DNA from: Pseudomonas oryzihabitans | GTDB taxonomy: Bacteria; Pseudomonadota; Gammaproteobacteria; Pseudomonadales; Pseudomonadaceae | Direction of reading: 5' to 3' | Length of the DNA stretch: 64,000 bases | Assembly (NCBI RefSeq): GCF_006384975.1 | Contig: NZ_CP021645.1 | Span: 2,136,001-2,200,000, forward strand | The notes under the pieces: generated by a model | What the model saw: the letters and a program-made list of their open reading frames with translations, nothing else | The model's database searches: none | Told to the model about the DNA's origin: nothing | Position numbers and translations under genes: made by a program | Shown: piece by piece, positions 36,415-47,638 of the stretch | Layout of the letters: the number at the start of each line of letters is the position of its first letter | Numbering within the stretch: position 1 is the first letter of the stretch

Positions 36415-37164
36415 TCAGGCGGGATTGTCGCAATCGATGAAGCGATGCTCGATGCCCAGTTGCGCTGCCAGATAGTCGCCCAGCGCCTGTACGCCATAGC
36501 GCTCGGTGGCATGGTGACCGGCGGCGAAGAAGCTCACGCCATTCTCGCGAGCGCTGTGCACCGTTTGCTCGGATACCTCACCGGTCAGATAGGCATCCAC
36601 CCCGGCGGCGATGGCCTGGTCGATATAACCCTGGGCGCCTCCGGTACACCAGGCCAGCCGCCGGATCGGCCGCCCACCATCGACGACCAGCGGCGCGCGC
36701 TGCAGCCGCTCCGCCACCTGCAGTCCGAAGGCTTGCGCCGACAACGGCTGCGCCAGCTCGCCCTGCCAGATCAGGCTCTTGGCATCGCCCGGCAGTGGCG
36801 CGATGTCTTGCAGGCCCAGGCGCCGGCCCAGTTGGATGTTGTTGCCCACCTCGGCATGGACATCCAGCGGCAAATGATAGGCCAGCAGGCTGATGTCGTG
36901 GCTCAACAACGTCTTGATTCGCCGTTGCTTCATCCCCACCAGGCGGGGATCTTCGTTCTTCCAGAAATAGCCATGATGCACCAGGATGGCATCGGCCCCG
37001 GCGGCGACCGCCGCATCCAATAATTGCTGGGAGGCGGTGACGCCACTGACCAGCAACCGGACCTGTGCCCGCCCCTGGATCTGCAGCCCATTCGGGCAGT
37101 AGTCCTGGATACGGGCGCTTTCCAGGTAGCGGTCGGCAGTCATTACCAATTCATCAAGGGACAT
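36415..37164 (-). CDS. NIF3-like dinuclear metal-binding protein (YbgI/DUF34 family)
   Basis: Members of this conserved family form hexameric rings with two metals per subunit; proposed roles include GTP cyclohydrolase-like hydrolysis or metal insertion, none proven. The ATG at 37164 has GAGGAGCT just before it; an earlier ATG five codons upstream lacks this. The 249-residue protein shows the metal ligands in ILVHHGYFW (near 68) and LAYHLPLDVHAEVGNN (near 100), with a last His-Glu set in FAAGHHATERYG near 220. The ring-forming middle region is typical for the short form. It lies between cysD and the divergent algW. Confidence 0.9.
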   Translation of the reverse strand: MSLDELVMTADRYLESARIQDYCPNGLQIQGRAQVRLLVSGVTASQQLLDAAVAAGADAILVHHGYFWKNEDPRLVGMKQRRIKTLLSHDISLLAYHLPLDVHAEVGNNIQLGRRLGLQDIAPLPGDAKSLIWQGELAQPLSAQAFGLQVAERLQRAPLVVDGGRPIRRLAWCTGGAQGYIDQAIAAGVDAYLTGEVSEQTVHSARENGVSFFAAGHHATERYGVQALGDYLAAQLGIEHRFIDCDNPA

Positions 37165-37217
37165 GGAGCTCCTCCTCATCGGCAGCGCCAGCCGTGTTCC
37201 CCGGCCGCGCCGCTCCT

Positions 37218-37223
37218 TATAAT
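37218..37223 (+). promoter_or_regulatory. Candidate -10 element for algW
   Basis: A consensus TATAAT in ccttataatgcc lies 53 bases upstream of the algW ATG. No convincing -35 hexamer is seen at the right distance. Confidence 0.4.
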
Positions 37224-37276
37224 GCCCGCCAGCTTATCCGCCGCGCCGCGGGCGAACAAATTCAAGGATGTAACCG

Positions 37277-38395
37277 ATGTACAAGGCTTTGCGTTATCTC
37301 GGCTGGCCCGTGGTGTGTGGTGTGCTCGTTGCGGCCTTGATCATCCAACGCTATCCGCAATGGCTGGGCCTGCCCACCCAGCCGACCTTCGAGTCCTCCC
37401 AGGTGTCGTCCAGCTCGCGCCAGCAGGGCCCGGTGTCCTACGCCGATGCGGCGAGTCGTGCCGCGCCAGCGGTGGCCTCGCTGCGCTCGACCAAGGCGGT
37501 CAAGCCAGCCAAGACCGGTGATGGCCCGGCCGATCGCAAGGGCACTAGCAAACCAGCGGAAGAGCTCAGTCTGGGTTCGGCGGTACTGATGAGCCATGAC
37601 GGCTATCTGCTGACCAACAACCACGTGACCCTCGACGCCGAGTCCATCGTCGTGGCGCTGGCCGACGGTCGCCAGACCCTGGCCAAGCTGATCGGCAGCG
37701 ATCCCGCCACCGATCTTGCCGTGCTCAAGATCGATCTGCCGAATCTGCCGGCGATCTCGGTAGGCGATTCCAGTGCCATCCGCATCGGCGACGTGGTGCT
37801 CGCCATCGGCAATCCCTTCGGCGTCGGCCAGACGGTGACCATGGGCATCATCAGCGCCACCGGGCGCAATCAGCTCGGCCTCAACACCTACGAGGACTTC
37901 ATCCAGACGGATGCGGCGATCAACCTGGGTAACTCGGGCGGCGCCCTGGTGGATGCCAACGGCAACCTGATAGGCATCAATACCGCCATTCTCTCCGGAG
38001 GCTCCCAGGGCATCGGCTTCGCCATTCCGATCAAGCTGGCGATGGAGGTGATGAAGTCGATCATCCAGCATGGCCAGGTCATTCGGGGCTGGCTGGGCGT
38101 GGCGGTGGAGGTGATCACCCCGGAACTGGTCAAGACCTACGGCCTCAAGGTCGACCAGGGCATCGTGGTGACGGACATCGATCCTGATGGCCCCGCCTAC
38201 AAGGCCGGCTTGCGCTCAGGCGATGTGCTGGTGAAGCTGGCGGGCCAACCGGTCAAGGATGGCCGCCTGGCGATGAATCAGATCGCCCGCAAACAGCCGG
38301 GCGACAGCATCGCCATCGAGGTACAACGGCAGAACAAGACCATTCAGCTCAAGGCCACCGTCGGCCTGCGCCCGCTCATGGAGAAGGCGCGCTAG
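37277..38395 (+). CDS. algW: Periplasmic serine endoprotease AlgW (DegS-like)
   Basis: AlgW senses misfolded outer-membrane protein C-termini through its PDZ domain and makes the first cut in the anti-sigma factor MucA. The 372-residue protein has an N-terminal membrane anchor (YLGWPVVCGVLVAALIIQRY), a trypsin-like domain with the triad His in LLTNNHVTLDAE, Asp in GSDPATDLAVLKIDL and Ser in NLGNSGGALVDANG, and one PDZ domain from about 265 to 360 (QGIVVTDIDPDGPAYKAGLR). One PDZ domain plus an anchor distinguishes it from MucD/DegP. It is about 15 residues shorter than P. aeruginosa AlgW as I recall it. It converges on hisC. Confidence 0.95.
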   Translation: MYKALRYLGWPVVCGVLVAALIIQRYPQWLGLPTQPTFESSQVSSSSRQQGPVSYADAASRAAPAVASLRSTKAVKPAKTGDGPADRKGTSKPAEELSLGSAVLMSHDGYLLTNNHVTLDAESIVVALADGRQTLAKLIGSDPATDLAVLKIDLPNLPAISVGDSSAIRIGDVVLAIGNPFGVGQTVTMGIISATGRNQLGLNTYEDFIQTDAAINLGNSGGALVDANGNLIGINTAILSGGSQGIGFAIPIKLAMEVMKSIIQHGQVIRGWLGVAVEVITPELVKTYGLKVDQGIVVTDIDPDGPAYKAGLRSGDVLVKLAGQPVKDGRLAMNQIARKQPGDSIAIEVQRQNKTIQLKATVGLRPLMEKAR

Positions 38396-38410
38396 CAAGG
38401 GAAACGGCTC

Positions 38411-39466
38411 TCAGAGCGTATCAAGAGCCCTGATCAACGCCTGGTTCTGCGCCGGCGTGCCGATGGTGATGCGCAGGAAGTCGGCGATGCGCTCGGGGCG
38501 GCTGAAGTGACGGACGATGACGCCGTGCTCGCGCAAGCCCGCGGCCAGGACAGCCCCGCCCTTCTGCACATGGCGGGCGAAGATGAAGTTGGCAGCCGAG
38601 GGCAGCACCTCGAAGCCGCGCTCCAGCAACTGGGTCACCAGCCATTCGCGGCTGTCGATCACCTGCCGACAGGTCTCGTCGAAATAGGCGCGATCCTCGA
38701 AGGCCGCGACTGCGCCGGCCAGGGCCAGGCGATCCAGCGGATAGGAGTTGAAGCTGTTCTTGACGCGCTCCAGCGCCTCCATCAGCGGCGCCTGACCCAT
38801 GGCCAGACCGACACGCAGCCCGGCCAGGGAGCGCGACTTGGACAGCGTCTGGGTCACCACCAGGTTGGGATGACGCTCGATCAGGGCGACGGCCGAGTGC
38901 GCGCCGAAGTCGACGTAGGCTTCGTCCACCACCACTACCGAGGTCGGATTACCGGCGACGATACGCTCGATGGCGTCCAGCGCCAGGGCGCTGCCAGTGG
39001 GCGCATTGGGGTTGGGGAAGATGATGCCGCCGTTGGGCCGCAGGTAGTCCTCCGGCACGATCTGGAAGTCTTCGTCCAGCACCGGGGTCTCGAAGGCGAT
39101 GCCATAGAGGCCGCAGTAGACCGGATAGAAGCTGTAGCTGATGTCGGGAAAAAGGATCGGCCGACCGTGGCCGAACAGGCCCAGGAAGATGTGCGCCAGC
39201 ACCTCGTCCGAGCCGTTGCCGACGAAGACCTGGTCGCTCTTGATGCCGTAATAGCTGGCTACCGCATCCTTGAGCGCCTGGCCATTGGGATCGGGATAGA
39301 GACGCAGGTCATCCGTCGCCGCGGCGCGAATGGCGTCGAGCGCCCGCGGCGACGGACCGTAGGGATTCTCGTTGGTGTTGAGCTTGACCAGGTTGGTCAG
39401 CTTGGGCTGCTCGCCCGGCACATAGGGCACCAGGTTCTTGACGAAGGGACTCCAAAGTTCGCTCAT
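38411..39466 (-). CDS. hisC: Histidinol-phosphate aminotransferase
   Basis: HisC converts imidazole-acetol phosphate to histidinol phosphate with PLP. The 351-residue protein has the substrate-binding start [16 protein letters not shown], the cofactor-binding [10 protein letters not shown] and DEAYVDFG, and the PLP lysine in [18 protein letters not shown] near 215-225. Pseudomonas often have two HisC proteins; this is the one linked to hisG-hisD. Its ATG is 3 bases downstream of the hisD stop, so they are cotranscribed. There is no obvious terminator in the 15 bases between its stop and the convergent algW stop. Confidence 0.96.
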   Translation of the reverse strand: MSELWSPFVKNLVPYVPGEQPKLTNLVKLNTNENPYGPSPRALDAIRAAATDDLRLYPDPNGQALKDAVASYYGIKSDQVFVGNGSDEVLAHIFLGLFGHGRPILFPDISYSFYPVYCGLYGIAFETPVLDEDFQIVPEDYLRPNGGIIFPNPNAPTGSALALDAIERIVAGNPTSVVVVDEAYVDFGAHSAVALIERHPNLVVTQTLSKSRSLAGLRVGLAMGQAPLMEALERVKNSFNSYPLDRLALAGAVAAFEDRAYFDETCRQVIDSREWLVTQLLERGFEVLPSAANFIFARHVQKGGAVLAAGLREHGVIVRHFSRPERIADFLRITIGTPAQNQALIRALDTL

Positions 39467-39468
39467 GC

Positions 39469-40785
39469 CTACTGCTCCTCTTGAATGCGGTATTCGGCGC
39501 TACGGGCGTGGGCGGTCAGGGACTCACCGCGCGCCAGTACCGACGCGACCCGGCCCAGGGCCGAAGCACCAGTGGCCGAGCAGTGGATGATCGACGAGCG
39601 TTTCTGGAAGTCGTACACGCCCAGGGGCGAGGAGAAACGCGCCGTGCCCGAGGTCGGCAGGACGTGGTTCGGCCCGGCGCAATAGTCGCCCAGGGCCTCG
39701 GCGGTATAGCGGCCCATGAAGATGGCGCCGGCATGGCGGATCTGCGGCAGCCACTGCTCGGGCTCGGCGACGGAGAGCTCTAGGTGCTCAGGTGCGATGC
39801 GGTTGGCCACCTCGATGGCTTGGGCCATGTCGGCGACCTGAATGAGCGCGCCGCGCCCTTCCAGGGACGCGCGGATGATGTCGGCGCGCTCCATCTCCGG
39901 CAGCAGGCGGGCAATGCTGGCCGCTACGGCGTCGAGGAAGGCGGCGTCCGGACTGACCAGGATGGCCTGGGCGTCTTCGTCGTGCTCGGCCTGGGAGAAC
40001 AGGTCCATGGCGATCCAATCGGGATCGGTCTGGCCGTCGCAGACCACCAGGATCTCGGACGGGCCGGCGATCATGTCGATGCCGACCTTGCCGAACACAT
40101 GGCGCTTGGCGGTGGCGACATAGATGTTGCCGGGGCCGACGATCTTGTCCACCGGAGGCACGCTCTCGGTGCCATAGGCCAGGGCGGCCACGGCCTGGGC
40201 GCCGCCGATGGTGAAGACACGGTCGACACCCGCCAGGGCCGCAGCCGCCAGCACCAGTTCGTTGACCTCGCCACGGGGCGTGGGCACCACCATGACCACC
40301 TCTTTTACGCCAGCGACCTTGGCCGGGATGGCATTCATCAGCACCGAGGAGGGATAGGAGGCCTTGCCGCCGGGCACATAGAGTCCGGCGCGATCCAGCG
40401 GGGTGACCTGCTGACCGAGCACGGTGCCGTCGGCTTCCTGGTACTGCCAGGAATCCTGGCGCTGCTTCTCGTGGTAGCTACGCACTCGGGCAGACGCGGC
40501 TTCCAGAGCCGTGCGCTGTTCAGGGGTGATCCGGTCCAAGGCTTCTTCCAACCGCGCACGTGGCAGGATCAGATCGCTCATGGACGTCGCCTCGACACCA
40601 TCGAAGCGGCGGGTGAATTCGAGCAACGCCTCATCGCCCTGGTGGCGGACATCGGCGATGATCGCCAGGACCCGCTGGTTGATGTCGGCGTCGGAGACCC
40701 CTTCCCAGCTCAGCAGATGATCCAGATGCTCGGCGAAATCCGGAGCGGCGGCGGCGAGTCGGCGGATGGCGAGCGGAGCGGTCAT
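39469..40785 (-). CDS. hisD: Histidinol dehydrogenase
   Basis: HisD oxidises histidinol to histidine in two NAD-dependent steps. The 438-residue protein begins [20 protein letters not shown] and contains [20 protein letters not shown], the NAD-region [19 protein letters not shown], the zinc-site [10 protein letters not shown], and [18 protein letters not shown] with catalytic Glu and His nearby ([17 protein letters not shown]). Length is normal. It is separated from hisG by 291 bases, an unusually long gap for this operon, because a 142-bp MITE-like element lies there. This element may affect hisD-hisC expression. Confidence 0.97.
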   Translation of the reverse strand: MTAPLAIRRLAAAAPDFAEHLDHLLSWEGVSDADINQRVLAIIADVRHQGDEALLEFTRRFDGVEATSMSDLILPRARLEEALDRITPEQRTALEAASARVRSYHEKQRQDSWQYQEADGTVLGQQVTPLDRAGLYVPGGKASYPSSVLMNAIPAKVAGVKEVVMVVPTPRGEVNELVLAAAALAGVDRVFTIGGAQAVAALAYGTESVPPVDKIVGPGNIYVATAKRHVFGKVGIDMIAGPSEILVVCDGQTDPDWIAMDLFSQAEHDEDAQAILVSPDAAFLDAVAASIARLLPEMERADIIRASLEGRGALIQVADMAQAIEVANRIAPEHLELSVAEPEQWLPQIRHAGAIFMGRYTAEALGDYCAGPNHVLPTSGTARFSSPLGVYDFQKRSSIIHCSATGASALGRVASVLARGESLTAHARSAEYRIQEEQ

Positions 40786-40935
40786 GGCGGGTCCTCTTCA
40801 GGATGAGCGAAAGGGGCGCCCGAGAGTAACAGCCGGCTCCGTGTGGGCGCCCGACAATTTGGCTATGGCACGGATAGGCGAAGGTGGAGAGGTGGAATCA
40901 GCCTTGGCCGGAATTCGACAGACCGGCCAGGGCTT

Positions 40936-41077
40936 AGAGCCTGTTCAAAGGCTCGCGAGCTAGAGACAAACAAGGCGAAAATGGCTGAGGAAGCGGAGTT
41001 TACGAGTAGTAAATGAGCATTCCGAAGCCATTTTCAACGTAGTTTGGCCGACGCGCAGCAGGCTTTGAACAGGTTCT
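40936..41077. mobile_element. 142-bp MITE-like element with terminal inverted repeats
   Basis: The element has 16-base ends, agagcctgttcaaagg (40936-40951) and its near-inverse gctttgaacaggttct (41062-41077), matching at 14 of 16. Inside, gaaaatggct (40977-40986) and agccattttc (41026-41035) are a perfect inverted repeat, enclosing a further near-palindrome (tttacgagtagtaaa, 41000-41014). The whole element could fold into a cruciform. It has no coding capacity. This resembles repeats found in many Pseudomonas genomes with an AACCTGTTCAAA terminus, presumably moved by an IS transposase elsewhere. No target duplication is apparent. The right end contributes the last base of the hisG stop codon. 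Confidence 0.8.
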
Positions 41078-41709
41078 CAGGCGCCGCGCGCCTCGACGGC
41101 ATGACGCAGGGTCTCGATGAGCGCCTGGATGCGACCATGCTGCATCTTCATCGAGGCCTTGTTGACGATCAAGCGCGAGCTGATATGGGCGATCAGCTCC
41201 TGGGGCTCGAGGCCATTGGCCTTGAGGGTGTTACCGGTATCGACCACGTCGATGATCTTGTCGGCCAGTCCCACCAGCGGTGCCAGCTCCATGGAGCCGT
41301 ACAGCTTGATGATGTCGACCTGGCGACCCTGCTCGGCATAGTAGCGCTTGGCGACATTGACGAACTTGGTCGCCACGCGCAGCCGTCCACGCGGCGCCGG
41401 AGCGCCCACGGCGCCCGCGGTCATCAGCTTGCAGCGGGCGATGCGCAGGTCCAGCGGCTCGTAAAGACCATCGCCGCCATACTCCATCAGCACGTCCTTG
41501 CCGGCCACGCCCAGGTCCGCGGCGCCATGCTCAACATAGGTGGGCACATCGGTGGCGCGGACGATGAGCAGCCGCACATCGTCCTGGGTGGTCGGGATGA
41601 TGAGCTTGCGGCTCTTGTCCGGATTCTCGGTCGGGGCGATCCCCGCCGCCGCCAGCAGCGGCAGGGTGTCGTCGAGGATACGGCCCTTGGACAGGGCGAT
41701 GGTCAGCAT
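41077..41709 (-). CDS. hisG: ATP phosphoribosyltransferase, short form
   Basis: HisG starts histidine synthesis by joining ATP and PRPP. The 210-residue protein has [20 protein letters not shown] at the start, [20 protein letters not shown] in the middle and the PRPP-site [16 protein letters not shown] near 165. It lacks the C-terminal regulatory domain of the long form, so it needs the HisZ partner, encoded elsewhere. The stop codon TGA uses base 41077, which is the terminal base of the MITE-like element, so insertion may have set or trimmed the C-terminus by a residue or so. It follows murA by 9 bases. Confidence 0.96.
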   Translation of the reverse strand: MLTIALSKGRILDDTLPLLAAAGIAPTENPDKSRKLIIPTTQDDVRLLIVRATDVPTYVEHGAADLGVAGKDVLMEYGGDGLYEPLDLRIARCKLMTAGAVGAPAPRGRLRVATKFVNVAKRYYAEQGRQVDIIKLYGSMELAPLVGLADKIIDVVDTGNTLKANGLEPQELIAHISSRLIVNKASMKMQHGRIQALIETLRHAVEARGA

Positions 41710-41718
41710 CGGAGGTCC

Positions 41719-43246
<1,528 letters not shown>

Positions 43247-43319
43247 GGCGGCACCTCGGCAATCTAGTACAGCCGGTGATCATACAAAAAAACCGGCGGT
43301 ACGGCGACTGCGATGACCG

Positions 43320-43634
43320 CTAGGCGTGAGCCTGGTCTGCCAGGGGCAACAACTCCAAGGCATCCGAAACGTCGGCGATCTGCCGCAGCTCGGGGGGCAG
43401 GCTCGCGATGGTGAGCGAGCGCCCGGCAGCCTGGGCATCGCGCAGCCAGGCCAGCAGCAGCGCCAAGCCGGCGCTGTTGGAGCGTTCGACGCCGGCGCAG
43501 TCCAGCACCAGCGGACCGCTACCTTGGCCGATCAGCGCCCGACCCTGCTCGCGCAGGGTCGGCACATTGGCGTGGTCGAGCACGCCCGACAAGTGCAGTC
43601 GGGCACCCTCGCCGGAGATGGCAGCGCGACTCAC
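43320..43634 (-). CDS. mlaB: STAS-domain protein MlaB of the Mla lipid transporter
   Basis: MlaB is the small cytoplasmic STAS subunit that stabilises the MlaF ATPase in the phospholipid retrograde transport complex. The 104-residue protein is one STAS domain; the characteristic segment around LVLDCAGVERSNSAGLALLL holds the Ser-containing loop before the main helix. It starts with a GTG at 43634 that overlaps the mlaC stop as GTGA. It is the last gene of the mlaF-E-D-C-B set. The sequence similarity of MlaB proteins is low, so its name rests mostly on position and fold. Confidence 0.9.
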   Translation of the reverse strand: MSRAAISGEGARLHLSGVLDHANVPTLREQGRALIGQGSGPLVLDCAGVERSNSAGLALLLAWLRDAQAAGRSLTIASLPPELRQIADVSDALELLPLADQAHA

Positions 43635-44281
43635 GAGCCGACCTTGGCCTTCTGGGCCTCGGGAGAATCCTTGGCCTTGGCCACGGTGCCCGCCCAGTTG
43701 TCGATGGTCTTGTTCAGGTCACCGTTGTTGTCCTGCATCGCCTGGGCGAACTGATCGCGGAACAGCTTGCCGAGGTTCAGGCCATTGATGATGACATTGC
43801 GGACCTTCCAGTCGTCACCCTGCTTGACCATGGTGTATTGCACCGGGTAGACGGCTCCATTGTTGCCCCTGACCTCCATGCCCACGCTGGTGCGATCAGG
43901 ACCGTCGGACGGACCTTCGGGCAGGACGCGAATACCCTGGTTGTTGTATTCCAGCAGGGCATTGCCATAGAACTGCATCAGGCTACGTTTGAAGTTTTCC
44001 TGGAAGCGGGCCATCTGCTCGGGGGTGGCGCTACGGCTGTAACGCACGGTCATGATGCTGCGCGAGATGCCCTCGGCATCCACCACCGGCCCGAGAATGC
44101 TGTTCAGCGATTCGTAGAAGGCCTCCGGGTTGCTGCGATACTTGTCGCGATTGGCCTGGAGATCGGACAGCAAGGTGTTGGTGGTCTGCTGGATCACGTC
44201 GTAGGCCGAGGGCGCTGCCTGGGAGACCAGGGGCAACAGGGCCAGGATCGCGATCACTCCGTGACGAATTAGCTTGAGCAT
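43631..44281 (-). CDS. mlaC: Periplasmic phospholipid-binding protein MlaC
   Basis: MlaC carries phospholipids between the outer-membrane MlaA complex and MlaFEDB. The ATG at 44281, with GAGG ahead, gives 216 residues and the signal peptide MLKLIRHGVIAILALLPLVS (cleavage near QAA-PSAYD). Another ATG at 44299 overlaps the mlaD stop (ATGA) and is the alternative. The Tol-Ttg2D fold shows FYESLNSILGPVVDAEGISR and VRGNNGAVYPVQYTMVKQGD, then VRNVIINGLNLGKLFRDQF. The C-terminal tail AKAKDSPEAQKAKVGS is charged. It follows mlaD directly. Confidence 0.95.
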   Translation of the reverse strand: MLKLIRHGVIAILALLPLVSQAAPSAYDVIQQTTNTLLSDLQANRDKYRSNPEAFYESLNSILGPVVDAEGISRSIMTVRYSRSATPEQMARFQENFKRSLMQFYGNALLEYNNQGIRVLPEGPSDGPDRTSVGMEVRGNNGAVYPVQYTMVKQGDDWKVRNVIINGLNLGKLFRDQFAQAMQDNNGDLNKTIDNWAGTVAKAKDSPEAQKAKVGS

Positions 44282-44295
44282 GGAAAAGCCTCGCA

Positions 44296-44772
44296 TCATT
44301 TGTTTGCGGAAGAGTCTTTATTGACCGAATTGAGCAGGAATTTGCCGATCAGATCCTCGAGAACCAGCGAAGATTGTGTATCTCGAATGGTCGAGCCTTC
44401 CTTGAGCACCTGCTCGTCGCCACCGACGCTGATGCCGATGTACTTCTCGCCGAGCAGGCCAGCGGTCAGGATGGAGGCGATGGAGTCGGTCGGCAGGTTG
44501 TCCACCTGCTTGTCGATCTGCATGGTGACCCGCGCACGGTAGCTGTTGCGGTCGAGATCGATGGCGGTGACCTTGCCGATGGTCACGCCCGACATCGTCA
44601 CCCGCGATCTCACGGTGAGACCGGCGATGTTGTCGAAGTAGGCGTAGACCTTGTAGGTATCGCGATGGTCACTCATCGTCAGACCGCTTACCCGCAGCGC
44701 CAGCAACAGCAGTGCGAGCACGCCGGCCAGCAGGAAGAGTCCGACACCGATTTCCTGGGTGCGGGTTTGCAT
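44296..44772 (-). CDS. mlaD: MCE-domain protein MlaD
   Basis: MlaD is the periplasmic hexameric ring of the Mla transporter, anchored by one N-terminal helix. The 158-residue protein starts [20 protein letters not shown] with the TM segment to about residue 28, then the MCE domain with AYFDNIAGLTVRSRVTMSGV and the lipid-pore loop ILTAGLLGEKYIGIS near 100-115. The tail has low-complexity Ser/Asp. ATG 44772 overlaps the mlaE stop as ATGA. It has one MCE domain, as in E. coli MlaD. Confidence 0.96.
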   Translation of the reverse strand: MQTRTQEIGVGLFLLAGVLALLLLALRVSGLTMSDHRDTYKVYAYFDNIAGLTVRSRVTMSGVTIGKVTAIDLDRNSYRARVTMQIDKQVDNLPTDSIASILTAGLLGEKYIGISVGGDEQVLKEGSTIRDTQSSLVLEDLIGKFLLNSVNKDSSANK

Positions 44773-45566
44773 CAGAGATCTCCAAACATCAGGGCGGTAA
44801 GAATGAAGTCGAGGCCGAGCACGGCGAGCGACGCATAGACGACGGTACGGGTGGTGGCACGGCCGATGCCTTCGGACGTCGGCTCGCAGTCGTACCCCTG
44901 GAAGACGGCGACCCAGGTCACCACGAAGGCGAACACCAGGCTCTTGATCACGCCATTGAGCACGTCGCTGAGCATTACGCTGTTCTGCATGGTGGCCCAG
45001 AAGGAGCCGTCATAGACGCCGAGCCAGTCGACGGCGACCATGGCCGCGCCCCAGATACCCACCACACTGAACATGGCGGCCAGCAGCGGCATGGAAATGA
45101 AGCCGGCCCAGAAGCGCGGCGCGACGATGTACTTGAGCGGGTCAACGCCGATCATTTCCAGGCTGGACAACTGCTCGGTGGACTTCATGTTGCCGATCTC
45201 GGCGGTCAGGGCGGACCCCGCACGGCCGGCGAACAGCAGCGCGGTCACCACGGGACCGAGCTCGCGCAGCAGGGTCAGAGCGACCATCTGCCCCACGGCC
45301 TGCTCGGAGCCATACTTGACCAGGATGTTGTAGCCCTGCAGGGCGATCACCATGCCGATGAAGAAGCCCGACACCACGATGATCGGCAGCGACAGCACAC
45401 CCACCGAATAGAGTTGTTTGCCCAACAGTTGCAGGCCGCTGCCCACGCCACCGCGGCCGAACACCGCCAGCACCAGCACGATCACCGAGCGACCGATGGC
45501 CGCCACGACGTCCAGCCCGGCCCGGCCCAGCCGACGAATCCGCTCCACGGCGGAGACCTTACGCAT
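44772..45566 (-). CDS. mlaE: Mla permease MlaE
   Basis: MlaE is the membrane subunit of the lipid ABC transporter. The 264-residue protein has an amphipathic N-terminus ([18 protein letters not shown]) and five or six membrane segments; the family motif appears in [20 protein letters not shown] with [16 protein letters not shown], and [14 protein letters not shown] as [18 protein letters not shown], contacting the ATPase. Its ATG overlaps the mlaF stop as ATGA. The full set mlaFEDCB is present in order. Confidence 0.96.
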   Translation of the reverse strand: MRKVSAVERIRRLGRAGLDVVAAIGRSVIVLVLAVFGRGGVGSGLQLLGKQLYSVGVLSLPIIVVSGFFIGMVIALQGYNILVKYGSEQAVGQMVALTLLRELGPVVTALLFAGRAGSALTAEIGNMKSTEQLSSLEMIGVDPLKYIVAPRFWAGFISMPLLAAMFSVVGIWGAAMVAVDWLGVYDGSFWATMQNSVMLSDVLNGVIKSLVFAFVVTWVAVFQGYDCEPTSEGIGRATTRTVVYASLAVLGLDFILTALMFGDL

Positions 45567-46375
45567 CAGTGTTTCCCCAGCAAGGCATCGCGCAGATCCG
45601 GCGCGGCGAAGTGGAAGGGTACCGGGCCATCGGGGATGCCCTGCATGAACTGGCGGACCCGCGGATCCGGCGACTCGCGCAATTCCTTCGGCGTGCCCTG
45701 CCCCAGCACCTTGGTATCGCCCACCACATAGAGGTAGTCGGCGATGCTGGCGGTCTCGGCCAGATCGTGGGAGACCACGATGCTGGTCAGCCCCAGCGCC
45801 TGGTTGAGCAGGCGGATCAGCCGCACCAGCACCCCCATGGCGATGGGATCCTGACCGACGAAGGGTTCGTCGTACATGAGGATTTGCGGATCCAGGGCAA
45901 TGGCGCGCGCCAGGGCGACGCGCCGCCTCATGCCACCAGACAGCTCGTCCGGCATCAATTCGACGGCGCCACGCAAACCCACCGCCTGCAACTTGAGCAG
46001 GACGATGTCGCGAATCATTTCCTCGGGCAGCTTGGTATGCACCCGCAGGGGAAAGGCCACGTTCTCGAACACATCGAGATCGGTGAACAGGGCGCCACTC
46101 TGGAACAGCACCCCCATCTGCCGACGCATCTCGAACAGCTCGCCACGGGACAACTGCGGCAGGTTGGCGCCATTGACCCAGATCTCGCCGGCACTCGGCC
46201 GCAGCTGGGCGGCGATCAACCGCAACAGGGTGGTCTTGCCGCTTCCGGACGGTCCCATGATCCCGGTGACCTTGCCGCGCGGGATGCGAATGTCGACCTG
46301 GTCATAGATCAGACGCGTACCGCGCTTGAAGGAAACGCCCTTCAACTCCACGGCATACGGGCTATCGACGGCCAT
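45566..46375 (-). CDS. mlaF: Mla ATPase MlaF
   Basis: MlaF is the ATPase of the phospholipid transport complex. The 269-residue ABC protein has Walker A in [20 protein letters not shown] (near 38), signature [19 protein letters not shown] (near 145) and Walker B with the downstream Glu in [18 protein letters not shown]; the VGQD D-loop is typical of MlaF. ATG 46375. It heads the operon mlaFEDCB and probably its continuation ibaG-murA. The upstream 204 bases are shared with the divergent kdsD gene. Confidence 0.97.
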   Translation of the reverse strand: MAVDSPYAVELKGVSFKRGTRLIYDQVDIRIPRGKVTGIMGPSGSGKTTLLRLIAAQLRPSAGEIWVNGANLPQLSRGELFEMRRQMGVLFQSGALFTDLDVFENVAFPLRVHTKLPEEMIRDIVLLKLQAVGLRGAVELMPDELSGGMRRRVALARAIALDPQILMYDEPFVGQDPIAMGVLVRLIRLLNQALGLTSIVVSHDLAETASIADYLYVVGDTKVLGQGTPKELRESPDPRVRQFMQGIPDGPVPFHFAAPDLRDALLGKH

Positions 46376-46516
46376 CGAAACTCCTAAGGTTCAACTCTGT
46401 GCAGGGAGACGCCGCTCCGCCGCGTCAGGGCACGCGACTCTTGCGCTCCATGGCCCTTGCAAAAGGGCGGCACTATAACATCCGTTAGCGATGAGGCGTC
46501 CGACCTGCGGGTGACG

Positions 46517-46547
46517 TTGCTGAGTGTCGCGGCTTTGCGCATATAAT
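46517..46547 (+). promoter_or_regulatory. Candidate sigma-70 promoter for kdsD
   Basis: Consensus TATAAT (46542-46547) lies 32 bases upstream of the kdsD ATG, with a poor -35-like TTGCTG at 46517-46522 (19-base spacer). It is in the divergent region between mlaF and kdsD. The same gcatataattt context recurs before rpoN. Confidence 0.4.
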
Positions 46548-46579
46548 TTCCGATTGTCCTGCCACCTGCCTTCTGACCC

Positions 46580-47554
46580 ATGTCCGACACAATAGATTTC
46601 ATCGCTTCCGCCAGGCGTACCATAGAGGTAGAGCGGGCGGCGGTGGCCGCCCTGGGCGAGCGCGTCGATGCCAGCTTCTCCGAAGCATGCCGCCTGCTGT
46701 TGAATTGCCGCGGCCGCATCGTCGTACTGGGCATGGGCAAGTCCGGCCATGTCGGCAACAAGATCGCCGCCACCCTCGCCAGTACCGGCAGTCCGGCCTT
46801 CTTCGTCCACCCGGCCGAGGCCAGCCATGGCGACATGGGCATGATCACCCGGGATGACGTCATCATCGCCATCTCCCAGTCGGGCACCTCGAGCGAAATC
46901 CTCACCCTGCTGCCGCTGATCAAGCGCCTGGGCGTGCCGCTGATCAGCTTCGCCGGCAATGCCGCCTCGCCCCTGGCGAAGGCCGCGGACGTCAACCTGG
47001 ATACCAGCGTCGAAACCGAAGCCTGCCCGCTCAACCTGGCACCGACCTCCTCCACTACCGTCGCCCTGGTGCTGGGCGATGCCCTGGCTATCGCCCTGCT
47101 GGAAGCACGCGGTTTCACCGCCGAGGATTTCGCCTTCTCCCATCCGGGCGGAGCCCTGGGTCGTCGTCTGCTGCTCAAGGTGGAGAACGTCATGCACGCC
47201 GGTGACGACCTGCCCCGAGTGAGCGAAGACACCCTGGTGTCCGATGCCCTGCTGGAGATGTCGCGCAAGGGCCTGGGCATGACCAGCGTGCTGGCCGCCG
47301 ATGGTCGCCTGACTGGCATCTTCACCGACGGCGATCTGCGCCGGGCACTGGATCGCGGGATCGATGTACGGACGACCCCCATCGCAACCGTCATGACCCG
47401 CGGCGGTCGAACCGCCAAGGCCCAGATGCTCGCCGCAGAAGCGCTGAAGATCATGGAAGAGCACAAGATCAATGCCCTGGTGGTGGTCGACGAGGCGCAT
47501 CGGCCGCTTGGCGCCCTCAACATGGGTGACCTGCTGCGCGCCGGGGTGCTGTAG
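46580..47554 (+). CDS. kdsD: Arabinose-5-phosphate isomerase KdsD
   Basis: KdsD turns ribulose 5-phosphate into arabinose 5-phosphate, substrate of KdsA (3.0 kb). The 324-residue protein has an N-terminal SIS sugar-isomerase domain with VLGMGKSGHVGNKIAATLAS (near 50-70) and the active-site region VHPAEASHGDMGMI, and two CBS domains from about 200 to 320. The start is ATG 46580. It opens the kdsD-lptC-lptA-lptB set; kdsC, normally the next gene, is absent from the 84-base gap that follows. Confidence 0.96.
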   Translation: MSDTIDFIASARRTIEVERAAVAALGERVDASFSEACRLLLNCRGRIVVLGMGKSGHVGNKIAATLASTGSPAFFVHPAEASHGDMGMITRDDVIIAISQSGTSSEILTLLPLIKRLGVPLISFAGNAASPLAKAADVNLDTSVETEACPLNLAPTSSTTVALVLGDALAIALLEARGFTAEDFAFSHPGGALGRRLLLKVENVMHAGDDLPRVSEDTLVSDALLEMSRKGLGMTSVLAADGRLTGIFTDGDLRRALDRGIDVRTTPIATVMTRGGRTAKAQMLAAEALKIMEEHKINALVVVDEAHRPLGALNMGDLLRAGVL

Positions 47555-47638
47555 GCCGGGTTATACTGGTCGGCTCGTGTACCGCGAAAAAGTCCTTAAC
47601 CCGCCGCCGTCCCAGTGCGGCCTGAAACAGGTAGCCTC

